Shown: positions 55,278 to 62,538 of the stretch, one piece after another
Layout: each line of letters starts with the position of its first letter
Position numbering within the stretch: the stretch's first letter is position 1
Position numbers and translations under genes: made by a program
Assembly: GCA_900110015.1 (NCBI GenBank)
Contig: FOCD01000004.1
Span: 1-64,000 of the forward strand
Reading direction: 5' to 3'
Length of the DNA stretch: 64,000 nucleotides
From: Terribacillus saccharophilus
GTDB taxonomy: Bacteria > Bacillota > Bacilli > Bacillales > Amphibacillaceae
Notes under the pieces: generated by a model
Told to the model about the DNA's origin: nothing
Seen by the model: the letters and a program-made list of their open reading frames with translations, nothing else
Databases searched by the model: none

Positions 55278-56768
55278 TTATTCGTGATTTGTGTCTTCTT
55301 CTTCAAAACGTATGATAGAATCATTAACTGGGATTTGCTGCTGATCAGATTTCACATTATCTTCATCTGTACTCTTATTTGGTTTTGGTGTGCTGATATT
55401 CTGCAAAAATCCTTCCAAGTCGAAGCCAGTCATTTGACCAAGACTCTCTTGCAGGTTTGCCATTGTATTTGTAACAGTGTTAGGCAAGGAGTTAATTCCA
55501 CCGCCTGAACCATTATCCAAAATACGGATGGACTCGACATTGCTAAATGATTCACTGATTGCTCGAGCATAATCCGGCATGATGTCGATAAGTTTCTCTC
55601 TTAGGATGACGTCTTGGTGTTTCGCCATTGCTTGGGCGCGTTTCTCGATCGCTTCGACCTCCGCGATGCTCTTTTGTTTGATAACCTCGGCTTCTGCTTC
55701 TCCTTCAACTCTTCTTGCTTCGGCACGGGCTTGTGCTTCTCTTGTTTTGGTGAGGTATTCTGCTTCGGCTTTTTGTTTTTGTACTTCTACTTGCTGCTGT
55801 TCCAGTTTAACGTCGTTTTCACGTTCTTTTTGGCGCAGTCTTAATTCACTTTCTTGTTCCTGTTCTCTGATTTCAAGACGTTGTTTTTCGATACCTAAGC
55901 GTTTTTCTTCTTTTTCCAGTTCGTATGCAGCTTCGGCGATGGCTCTTTCACGCTCTGTTTCCGCTTTGATTTGGGCATCTTTGATGTCTTTTGTTTTACG
56001 AACTTCTGCGATGTTCATTTCACGCTGGTATTTCTCGCGAGATACTTCTTCGTTTACTTCGGCACGCTTGAGTTCGGTTTCGCGTTTGTTGTTCGCTTCT
56101 GCTATTTCAGCTTCTTTTTCGATTTTGGCGATTTGCGGACGGCCCAAGTTTTCCAAGTAACCTTCATCATCGCTGATGTCTGTGAGTCCAAGTGATGTGA
56201 TGCGGAAGCCCATATCATTTAGTTCTTTTTGTGCAATTTTACGTACATCTTCATTGAAACGTTCTCGGTCGCCGTTGATTTGCTCAACGGTCATACTTGA
56301 TAAAATTGCCCGCAAACTGGAGTTTAATACTTCGCCAATTTCCTGCTCAATTTCTCCCTGCGCTTTCCCCAAGAACTGCTCGGCATAACGCACGATTCCT
56401 TCCAGTGTGTCGGCTACTTTGACTGTTGCAACAGCTTCTCCGTATACAGCAACGTGCTGTGCTGTATATACTTTTGGTGTTTTGATTTGTAATTGGAATG
56501 ATTTCAAAGATACTTTAGTGCCAGTTTGGAACATTCTTAGTCTGTGACCGCCACCGCGGATAACTTTCATATAGCGCCCTTGGTCATCTTTATAAATATT
56601 CGTTTCCTTTGTCTCATCGCCAAGTTTCGGGCCGGTAACGATGAGTGCTTCGTTGGACGGCACGGTGCGGAATCTGATTTTCATGTAAATGAACCATGCA
56701 GTTCCTGCGATAGCTGCCAGTACAACAAGCATAATGATGATGGAAACAATTGTTATTCCTTCTAACAT
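55278..56768 (-). CDS. floT: Flotillin-like protein FloT (YuaG)
   Basis: A 496-residue membrane scaffold protein: an N-terminal hydrophobic segment (about 4-30), an SPFH/PHB domain (NEALIVTGPKLGDE to about 200) and a long Ala/Glu/Arg-rich coiled coil (about 210-410). It organises functional membrane microdomains. In B. subtilis it lies with yuaF (NfeD) and yuaI; here neither is adjacent. The ATG at 56768 follows AAAGGGG; the ORF extension to 56831 has no site. Confidence 0.92.
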   Translation of the reverse strand: MLEGITIVSIIIMLVVLAAIAGTAWFIYMKIRFRTVPSNEALIVTGPKLGDETKETNIYKDDQGRYMKVIRGGGHRLRMFQTGTKVSLKSFQLQIKTPKVYTAQHVAVYGEAVATVKVADTLEGIVRYAEQFLGKAQGEIEQEIGEVLNSSLRAILSSMTVEQINGDRERFNEDVRKIAQKELNDMGFRITSLGLTDISDDEGYLENLGRPQIAKIEKEAEIAEANNKRETELKRAEVNEEVSREKYQREMNIAEVRKTKDIKDAQIKAETERERAIAEAAYELEKEEKRLGIEKQRLEIREQEQESELRLRQKERENDVKLEQQQVEVQKQKAEAEYLTKTREAQARAEARRVEGEAEAEVIKQKSIAEVEAIEKRAQAMAKHQDVILREKLIDIMPDYARAISESFSNVESIRILDNGSGGGINSLPNTVTNTMANLQESLGQMTGFDLEGFLQNISTPKPNKSTDEDNVKSDQQQIPVNDSIIRFEEEDTNHE

Positions 56769-57256
56769 GTGTGCATTTCCCCTTTTTATGTATTTTATAT
56801 TTATACGAGTTACAAGGATTTTTAGTTTCAATAATTTTAAAGAGGATTCAAAGATAGTTATATAAGGTACAGCGAGGTTAGAAGTAAATGAATGGATAAT
56901 AAGAGAAGGCTATGAGTGTAATTTTTTTGCACACACTACACTGTTCAAAGATTTAGAATGTGAAGTGGTATTGCTGCTCCATAAGACTGTTAAGTACGCG
57001 ACACCTCTTTGTTATAGAGTGGTTTGCTAAAGATTGGTTGCCAACTTGCCCATAACAACTATTCTCTGACTTAACTTATGATGTTAAATGCAAAAGTACA
57101 AACAGATAATCTATAAGAATTCTGATTAGATATGTTTAAATAACACACATTTTTTGGTAAAAATATGTCTTAAGTCATGGTATAATAGTACGAGAACGAA
57201 GATTAACAACCATGTACTGAAAAACGTCTTTAAAGGAGATAAGGGGAGAGTTACCA
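56769..57256 (+). other. Intergenic region between floT and the Ltp-type gene
   Basis: These 488 AT-rich bases hold no gene that I can see. A TATAAT near 57180, about 75 bases before the Ltp-type gene, is a likely -10; no good -35 stands at 17 bases. Confidence 0.4.
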
Positions 57257-58153
57257 TTGGAATCATTCTTAGTCATTTTAACGTTATTAGCTTTAGCAGG
57301 TATGGTAATCTTTTTTGTCTTAGCCTTAGTAAAAGGAAAAGGGAACAGGCGTAGAAACTTTGCAAAATCAGGTGGCTGTCTGATCGCACTTATAGTCATA
57401 TCGATTATTGGAGGATCAATGATTGAAGAGACTCCTGCTGCTGAAAAAGCTACAGCTGAGTCATCCGCAGATGCTGCACAGGAGAAAGCTCAAGAGGTCG
57501 AGGAGCAAGAAGCTAAGAAAGCAGATGAACAAGCACAGGAAGAGCAGGAAGCAGAGGAACAAGCGGAGAAAGAGCAAGAAGCTAAAGAGGCTGAAGAGAA
57601 AGCTAAGCAAGAAGAGGAAGCTAAAGCAGCTGAAGAACAAGCACAGAAAGAGCAAGAAGCTAAAGAAGCAGAGGAACAAGCAAAAAAAGAGCAAGAGGAA
57701 CGAGAAGCTGAAGAAGCCAGCGTAACGGTTTCTCAAGAGCAGGCGATTAAAACAGCTGATAACTATATAAGTTACACTGCATTCTCTAAATCAGGATTGA
57801 TTGAACAATTAGAGTTTGAAGGTTTTAGTACAGAAGAAGCAACATACGGTGTAGAAAATATCACGGTTGATTGGCAAGAACAAGCGGTTAAGTCAGCTGA
57901 TAACTATATAAGCTACACTGCATTCTCTGAATCAGGATTGATTGAACAATTAGAGTTTGAAGGTTTTAGTACAGAAGAAGCAACATACGGTGTAGAAAAC
58001 ATCACGGTTGATTGGCAAGAACAAGCAGCTAAGGCGGCTCAAAACTACCTTGATTATACTTCTTTTTCAAGACAGGGCTTAATTGATCAATTGATTTTTG
58101 AAGGATATAGCACAGAGCATGCAACATACGGTGCCGATCAAGTTGGTTTGTAA
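57257..58153 (+). CDS. Membrane-anchored coiled-coil protein with three Ltp-type repeats
   Basis: A 298-residue protein. Two hydrophobic segments lie at the N-terminus (about 3-25 and 38-53), then a long Glu/Ala/Lys/Gln coiled coil (about 62-155), then three repeats of 47 residues with the pattern QA-x3-A-x-NYISYTAFSKSGLIEQLEFEGFS (ends only) and YGVENITVDW. Repeats 1 and 2 are almost identical in DNA, 141 bases apart; repeat 3 is diverged. They resemble the Lipoprotein_Ltp domain, known from a phage superinfection-exclusion lipoprotein of Streptococcus. The start is a TTG with AAGGGGAGAG upstream. Confidence 0.8.
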   Translation: MESFLVILTLLALAGMVIFFVLALVKGKGNRRRNFAKSGGCLIALIVISIIGGSMIEETPAAEKATAESSADAAQEKAQEVEEQEAKKADEQAQEEQEAEEQAEKEQEAKEAEEKAKQEEEAKAAEEQAQKEQEAKEAEEQAKKEQEEREAEEASVTVSQEQAIKTADNYISYTAFSKSGLIEQLEFEGFSTEEATYGVENITVDWQEQAVKSADNYISYTAFSESGLIEQLEFEGFSTEEATYGVENITVDWQEQAAKAAQNYLDYTSFSRQGLIDQLIFEGYSTEHATYGADQVGL

Positions 58154-58260
58154 TATTTCGGGAGTAGCTAGTTGCTACTCCCTTTATTTTTTACTATTTT
58201 CGCTTATTCGATTTAAAAATGGCATAATTAAATCAAACTATAAAAATTAAGGATGACTAC

Positions 58261-59457
58261 ATGCGACAGTTAGTAGAAGTAAAGATTAAATCGAAATTCG
58301 TTACAGATATAAAGAATGGCTATCCGTTACTCTCAAAAGAAGCAGTTGAAACCTCAGGAGTGGCGATGGATGAGGGGAGCATTTTGCGCCTAGTTGATCC
58401 AAGCGGCAGATATATTGCAACAGCATATTATGGGTTACAAAATAAAGGAATTGGCTGGGTTTTGACTCGCAAGGAACAAGAGAAAATTGATAAGCAGTTT
58501 TTTGTTAAGAAGATTAGTGAAGCTGTTGCAAGGCGGAAGAATTTATATGAAGCAGAAGATACAACTGCTTTTCGTGTGTTTAATGGAGAAGGAGACGGTA
58601 TTGGCGGATTGATTATTGATTTCTATAGCGGCTTTTATATGGTGAGTTGGTATAGTGAAGGTATTTATTCTTTCCGTGAAGAGATATATCAAGCATTGAG
58701 TGAAGTGGTAGAAGTTCGTGGTTTATATGAAAAATTACGGTTTAATACGAATGGACAATATGTGGAACAAGATGATTATGTGTCAGGTGAAAAGGGAGAA
58801 TTTCCTTTAATCATCTTGGAAAACGGGATGAAATATGCGGTAGATTTAAATGATGGCGCAATGACTGGAATATTCTTAGATCAACGCAATGTACGAAAAG
58901 CATTACGTGACCATTATTCAAAAGGAAAAACGGTTTTAAATACATTCTCTTATACAGGTGCGTTCTCTGTAGCAGCAGTTCTTGGTGGTGCGACAGGAAC
59001 AACTAGTGTGGATGTAGCAAAACGAAGCCTGCCAAAGACTATTGAGCAATTTTCAGTTAACGAAATTGACTATGAAGCGCAGGACATTAAGGTGATGGAT
59101 GTCTTTGATTACTTCCGATATGCGGCCCGTCATGAGTTGAAATATGATGTTGTCGTATTGGATCCACCAAGCTTTGCGCGGACAAAGAAAATAACATTTA
59201 GTACCGCAAAGGATTATCCGAAGCTGCTAAAAGATACCTTGAAAATTACAAATCAGGGTGGAGTAATTATTGCATCCACAAATAACGCAAGCTTCAACAT
59301 GAAAAAATTTAAGGGCTTTATCGATAAAGCATTTACTGAATCAAACACACGCTACAAAATCTTAGAAGAACATCAATTGCCAGAAGATTTTACGGTACCG
59401 CACAACTATCCCGAATTTAACTATTTAAAAGTCGTATTTATAAAGGTAATGAATTAA
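58261..59457 (+). CDS. Class I SAM-dependent rRNA methyltransferase (RlmI/YwbD type)
   Basis: A 398-residue methyltransferase: N-terminal PUA-like RNA-binding domain (about 1-75), central EEHD-like part (FNGEGDGIGGLIIDFY) and C-terminal Rossmann domain with NTFSYTGAFSVAA (about 227-239) and catalytic LDPPSFARTK (about 300-309). RlmI methylates cytosine in 23S rRNA in E. coli; the exact base here is inferred by family only. Confidence 0.9.
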   Translation: MRQLVEVKIKSKFVTDIKNGYPLLSKEAVETSGVAMDEGSILRLVDPSGRYIATAYYGLQNKGIGWVLTRKEQEKIDKQFFVKKISEAVARRKNLYEAEDTTAFRVFNGEGDGIGGLIIDFYSGFYMVSWYSEGIYSFREEIYQALSEVVEVRGLYEKLRFNTNGQYVEQDDYVSGEKGEFPLIILENGMKYAVDLNDGAMTGIFLDQRNVRKALRDHYSKGKTVLNTFSYTGAFSVAAVLGGATGTTSVDVAKRSLPKTIEQFSVNEIDYEAQDIKVMDVFDYFRYAARHELKYDVVVLDPPSFARTKKITFSTAKDYPKLLKDTLKITNQGGVIIASTNNASFNMKKFKGFIDKAFTESNTRYKILEEHQLPEDFTVPHNYPEFNYLKVVFIKVMN

Positions 59458-59469
59458 GGATGTGTTCAA

Positions 59470-59661
59470 ATGAAATACACTAAAACAACTATGACGAAAT
59501 TAATTAACCAACAAAGTGAATTACATGCGGAGTTAAAGAGACTGAAAGCTGAAATGGGCTTAGAGAAAAATTTAGCAATAAAAGCTCTTTATCATTCCTT
59601 TGTAGCTAATAGTGGTAAATATATGGAGGAATATAAAGAATTAGAACGTCCGAGAAAATAG
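59470..59661 (+). CDS. Small hypothetical protein (63 aa)
   Basis: A 63-residue basic, helical protein (KLINQQSELHAELKRLKAEM as probable coiled coil). It begins 12 bases after the methyltransferase gene and is probably co-transcribed with it. Unknown function. Confidence 0.55.
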   Translation: MKYTKTTMTKLINQQSELHAELKRLKAEMGLEKNLAIKALYHSFVANSGKYMEEYKELERPRK

Positions 59662-59734
59662 GAGACAACGATATACACAATCTAGGTGAGTGAGTTAGTA
59701 TTGGAATTAACTAGAGAGACAGGGGGAATTACAA

Positions 59735-60511
59735 ATGAATCCAAGCACTATAAGAGAAAAAATCAGAAGCGGGGAACACAATACCCATACTTCTGGCTTA
59801 GGTAGTGATTATGTACAAGCTAATTTAGCAATTGTACCAAAGGAATATGCTTTTGATTTTTTGCTGTTTGCTAATCGGAACCCGAAGTCTTGTCCAATTA
59901 TTGATGTATTAGAACCAGGTGTGGTTGAGTCTGCTCTTGCTGCCGGATCAGATATTAGAAGTGATATTCCGCTTTACTTTGTATATGAGAACGGTAAATT
60001 AACAGAAAAGCGTCAGGATCTTAAAGAAATCTGGCGGGATGACTTTGTATCTTTCTTGATAGGCTGCAGCTTTACCTTTGAAAGTGCATTACTAAAGGAA
60101 GGCGTTCCTTTAAAGCATATCGAGCAGAACAGAAATGTTGCGATGTACATAACAAACCGTCAAACGAAGCAAGCTGGTGAATTTAGTGGGCCTGTCGTAG
60201 TCTCCATGAGACCCATTAAAAATGAGCTCGTTCAAAAGGCAATTGATGTCACCGCACAGTTTCCAAACATGCATGGATCTCCAATTCACGTTGGAGATCC
60301 TAAAGAAATAGGTATCGACGATATTAGTGAGCCTGATTTTGGTGAATTTACGGAGTTCGGTGAAGGAGAGACTCCTGTGTTTTGGGAGTGTGGTGTAACG
60401 CCTCAATCTGCAGCGATCCATTCACAGATTCCATTAGTGATTACGCATGCTCCGGGCCATATGTTTATAACAGATGTCACTAATGATGAATTTTTACGTA
60501 ATAATTCATGA
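59735..60511 (+). CDS. YcsI/DUF1445 family putative hydro-lyase
   Basis: A 258-residue protein of the D-glutamate cyclase-like family: HTSGLGSDYVQANLAIVPKEYAFDFLLF, FLIGCSFTFESALL, VSMRPI and FWECGVTPQSAAI, and ITHAPGHMFITD at the end (each by short landmarks). It is full length. In Bacillus it occurs with allophanate/oxoproline (PxpABC, YcsI) genes; none of those is here. GGGGG precedes the ATG. Confidence 0.9.
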   Translation: MNPSTIREKIRSGEHNTHTSGLGSDYVQANLAIVPKEYAFDFLLFANRNPKSCPIIDVLEPGVVESALAAGSDIRSDIPLYFVYENGKLTEKRQDLKEIWRDDFVSFLIGCSFTFESALLKEGVPLKHIEQNRNVAMYITNRQTKQAGEFSGPVVVSMRPIKNELVQKAIDVTAQFPNMHGSPIHVGDPKEIGIDDISEPDFGEFTEFGEGETPVFWECGVTPQSAAIHSQIPLVITHAPGHMFITDVTNDEFLRNNS

Positions 60512-60534
60512 ATACATGGCTTCTAGTTAAGTCT

Positions 60535-60571
60535 AAAAAAGCGCTAAGCCTTTTGGTTTGGCGCTTTTTTA
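60535..60571 (+). terminator. Terminator after the YcsI-type gene
   Basis: AAAAAAGCGCTAAGCC and GGTTTGGCGCTTTTTT pair with mismatches around TTTT. Confidence 0.82.
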
Positions 60572-60602
60572 ACCTTTATTCTTCATCTAAAACAGGAGCG
60601 GC

Positions 60603-60734
60603 TCAATGTTTTGTTGCTTGCTCATTAGCATAAGCCATGCCCAAGAGCTTTGCTTCACTCCACATTTCACTCATGAATACTGAAGCGAAAGGAGATACAT
60701 TTTCATAGTAACCCCTGGGGACCGTTAAAGTATT
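60603..60734 (-). pseudogene. 3' fragment of an amidase gene
   Basis: On the - strand an open frame of 43 codons ends in a TGA at 60603-60605. It reads LTVPRGYYENVSPFASVFMS followed by EAKLLGMAYANEQATKH, which is the C-terminal end of amidase-signature enzymes (usual form ...LLGLAYAYEQATKHR). No start exists; upstream the frame meets a stop at 60735-60737, where the duplicated unit of the lipoprotein genes begins. So most of the gene has been lost at this junction. Confidence 0.75.
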
Positions 60735-60885
60735 TTACATCTTCTATCTCATGCGACTGGGAATGAATGGATATGTTTAATATAATTTTATTAACTGCAG
60801 CATACCCAAATTGGAGGTTACGCTACGTGAGACTAAGAATTGTGATTGTTCTTATTTTAACAACTTTGATCATAGGAGGATGCGG
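60728..60885 (+). repeat. Duplicated unit, copy 1 (promoter region and signal-peptide code)
   Basis: About 158 bases from TATTTTACATCTTCT to the GGAGGATGC lipobox code match copy 2 at about 61769-61926 with only a few differences. It includes the leader TGGATATGTTTAATATAA, the ribosome site TTGGAGG and the signal peptide. Beyond this point similarity of the two genes falls clearly. Confidence 0.85.
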
Positions 60886-61498
60886 ATTGTCTAATGGTGA
60901 TGGATCTGACCATTCTCCAGGAAACGATAATCAAAATGAAGCTAGAGCTAAACCGAATGTAGCGGCTTTCAACGATCCATTTACCGAAGAGTTTTTAACA
61001 CCTACCAAACCAGTAAGAGAAGGTTATTATCCTTTAAAAGCCAAGACCGGGGCTTTTACATTGGACTTTCCAGAAGATATGGTGATAGATGAGACTGGAT
61101 ATTCTGTGGATCCAAATGGTGGTAGTGAAGTAATTATTTTTTATCATCCGGATAATGAAAGGGACTTAGTTTGGAGTATTACTTTAGAATACTATGCATT
61201 TATGGGAGACGAAGAGATAAGTAAAAAATCGATGTCTGGCCGCTTTGGGGAAGAGTTACAGTTTGAACCCCTTAAGTCCAAAACAGAAGGGCAAAAAGCT
61301 GAGTACGCCGAAGCTAAAAGCGGAAAGGTGAATGGTGTAACAGGTTTGGTTTGGAACGACAATGCTCAACAAATTCAATTTTATGCTGCGTGGGATTGTA
61401 AAGATGAACTGAGTGATGAAACATGTCTAAAGCTTAAAGACATTGAAAAAGAGAAATTTAAATCGGTTATTCGTTCTATTAAATTTGACAAAAATTGA
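60827..61498 (+). CDS. Lipoprotein, paralogue A (possible immunity protein)
   Basis: A 223-residue lipoprotein. The start is a GTG with GGAGG 9 bases upstream, giving the signal peptide VRLRIVIVLILTTLIIGGCG with lipobox IGGC; the longer ORF from 60767 has no site and a poor signal. The mature part opens with an Asn/Asp-rich linker and has AKTGAFTLDFPEDMVIDETG near 85 and LVWNDNAQQIQFYAAWDC near 180. It is about 60% identical by eye to paralogue B. Family not recognised; its context suggests protection against the large lipase-like protein downstream. Confidence 0.8.
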   Translation: MRLRIVIVLILTTLIIGGCGLSNGDGSDHSPGNDNQNEARAKPNVAAFNDPFTEEFLTPTKPVREGYYPLKAKTGAFTLDFPEDMVIDETGYSVDPNGGSEVIIFYHPDNERDLVWSITLEYYAFMGDEEISKKSMSGRFGEELQFEPLKSKTEGQKAEYAEAKSGKVNGVTGLVWNDNAQQIQFYAAWDCKDELSDETCLKLKDIEKEKFKSVIRSIKFDKN

Positions 61499-61594
61499 AT
61501 GATAAAAATTTCAAGAACATGGAAAATATCCACGGCTGTGACTCACACTTATGAAAAGAACCCTCAACCGAGGCACCTTTCTTCATTACTTAAA

Positions 61595-61762
61595 CTACTT
61601 AACAACTGCCTGCAATTTCCTCAAACCTAAAAGAAAGATAGGCATATTCGAAATTCTTTCATAGAACTTAATTGTTCCTATGTTGCAGAAGCGACTATCA
61701 TTTCTTGATTTTGGATAGTTACTGAAAGAAAATATACTGACTTGGGTCCTTTTTACCCAGAA
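61595..61762 (-). pseudogene. Unidentified gene remnant between the two lipoproteins
   Basis: A start-less frame of 55 codons on the - strand ends in TAG at 61595-61597; its end reads NIGTIKFYERISNMPIFLLG followed by LRKLQAVVK. A weak - strand hairpin with T-rich tail (about 61554-61578) lies just after it. The fragment begins right at the edge of duplicated unit copy 2, mirroring the amidase fragment before copy 1. I cannot name the family. Confidence 0.4.
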
Positions 61763-61768
61763 CTAAAG

Positions 61769-61926
61769 AAGTGTTTTACATCTTCTACCTCATACGACTG
61801 GGAATGAATGGATATGTTTAATATAATTTTATTGACTGCAGCATACCCAAATTGGAGGTTACGCTACGTGAGACTAAGAATTGTGATTGCTCTCATTTTA
61901 ACAACTTTGATCATAGGAGGATGCGG
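61769..61926 (+). repeat. Duplicated unit, copy 2 (promoter region and signal-peptide code)
   Basis: Nearly identical to copy 1 at 60728-60885, from TGTTTTACATCTTCT through the ribosome site to the lipobox code. The two copies are 1041 bases apart in the same direction. Confidence 0.85.
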
Positions 61927-62533
61927 AGTGTCTAAAGGTGATAATTCAAATCAGTCTTCAGGAAACAATAATCAAAATGAAGTTAAAGCTAAGCCGAATG
62001 TAGAAGCTTTTAACAATCAATTTACCGAAGAGTTTTTAACGTCTACCGAACCCGTAAGAGAAGGGTATTATCTTTTGAAGGCTAAGTCTGGAGCTTTTAC
62101 TTTGGATTTTCCTGAGGATATGATTATTGACGAAACAAGGTACAATATCGGACCTGAGGATAGAAGCGAAGTAATACCTTTTTATCACCCTGAAGATAAA
62201 GATTTAGTGGCAGATGTAATTGTTGAGTATTACTCTTTTGTAGTAAGCGAGGAATCAAGTAAGGATTCATTATCAAATCGATTCGGCGAAGAGTTAGAAT
62301 TTGAAACACTCGAAACAAGCGTCAAAGGTCAATACACTGAATTTGCTGAAACTGATGATGGAGTGCTCGGCCTAATATGGAATGATAATAGTCAACAAAT
62401 TCAGTTTTACTCTTTATGGAACTGTATAGATGGTCTGAATGAAGAACAATGCTCTGAACTTAAAGATTCAGAGAAAGAAAAGTTAAAATCTATAATTAAA
62501 TCTATTAAGTTATCGGAAAGTAAGAGTGGGTGA
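61868..62533 (+). CDS. Lipoprotein, paralogue B (possible immunity protein)
   Basis: A 221-residue lipoprotein with the same GTG start, ribosome site and signal peptide as paralogue A (lipobox IGGC). Shared blocks include FTEEFLTSTEPVREGYYLLK, SGAFTLDFPEDMIIDET and LIWNDNSQQIQFYSLWNC; the regions between differ, with a four-residue gap near 170. It ends 5 bases before the large lipase-like gene, so the two are probably translated from one message. Confidence 0.82.
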   Translation: MRLRIVIALILTTLIIGGCGVSKGDNSNQSSGNNNQNEVKAKPNVEAFNNQFTEEFLTSTEPVREGYYLLKAKSGAFTLDFPEDMIIDETRYNIGPEDRSEVIPFYHPEDKDLVADVIVEYYSFVVSEESSKDSLSNRFGEELEFETLETSVKGQYTEFAETDDGVLGLIWNDNSQQIQFYSLWNCIDGLNEEQCSELKDSEKEKLKSIIKSIKLSESKSG

Positions 62534-62538
62534 TAGCA

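Noticed and set aside
57461-57736. Overlapping frames rich in Leu/Phe or Lys/Arg within the Ltp-type gene
   Set aside because: They are frame shadows of the repetitive Glu/Ala/Lys codons of the coiled coil.
57745-58130. CRISPR-like or satellite repeat
   Set aside because: The repeat is 141 bases, in frame and inside a coding gene; it is a protein repeat.
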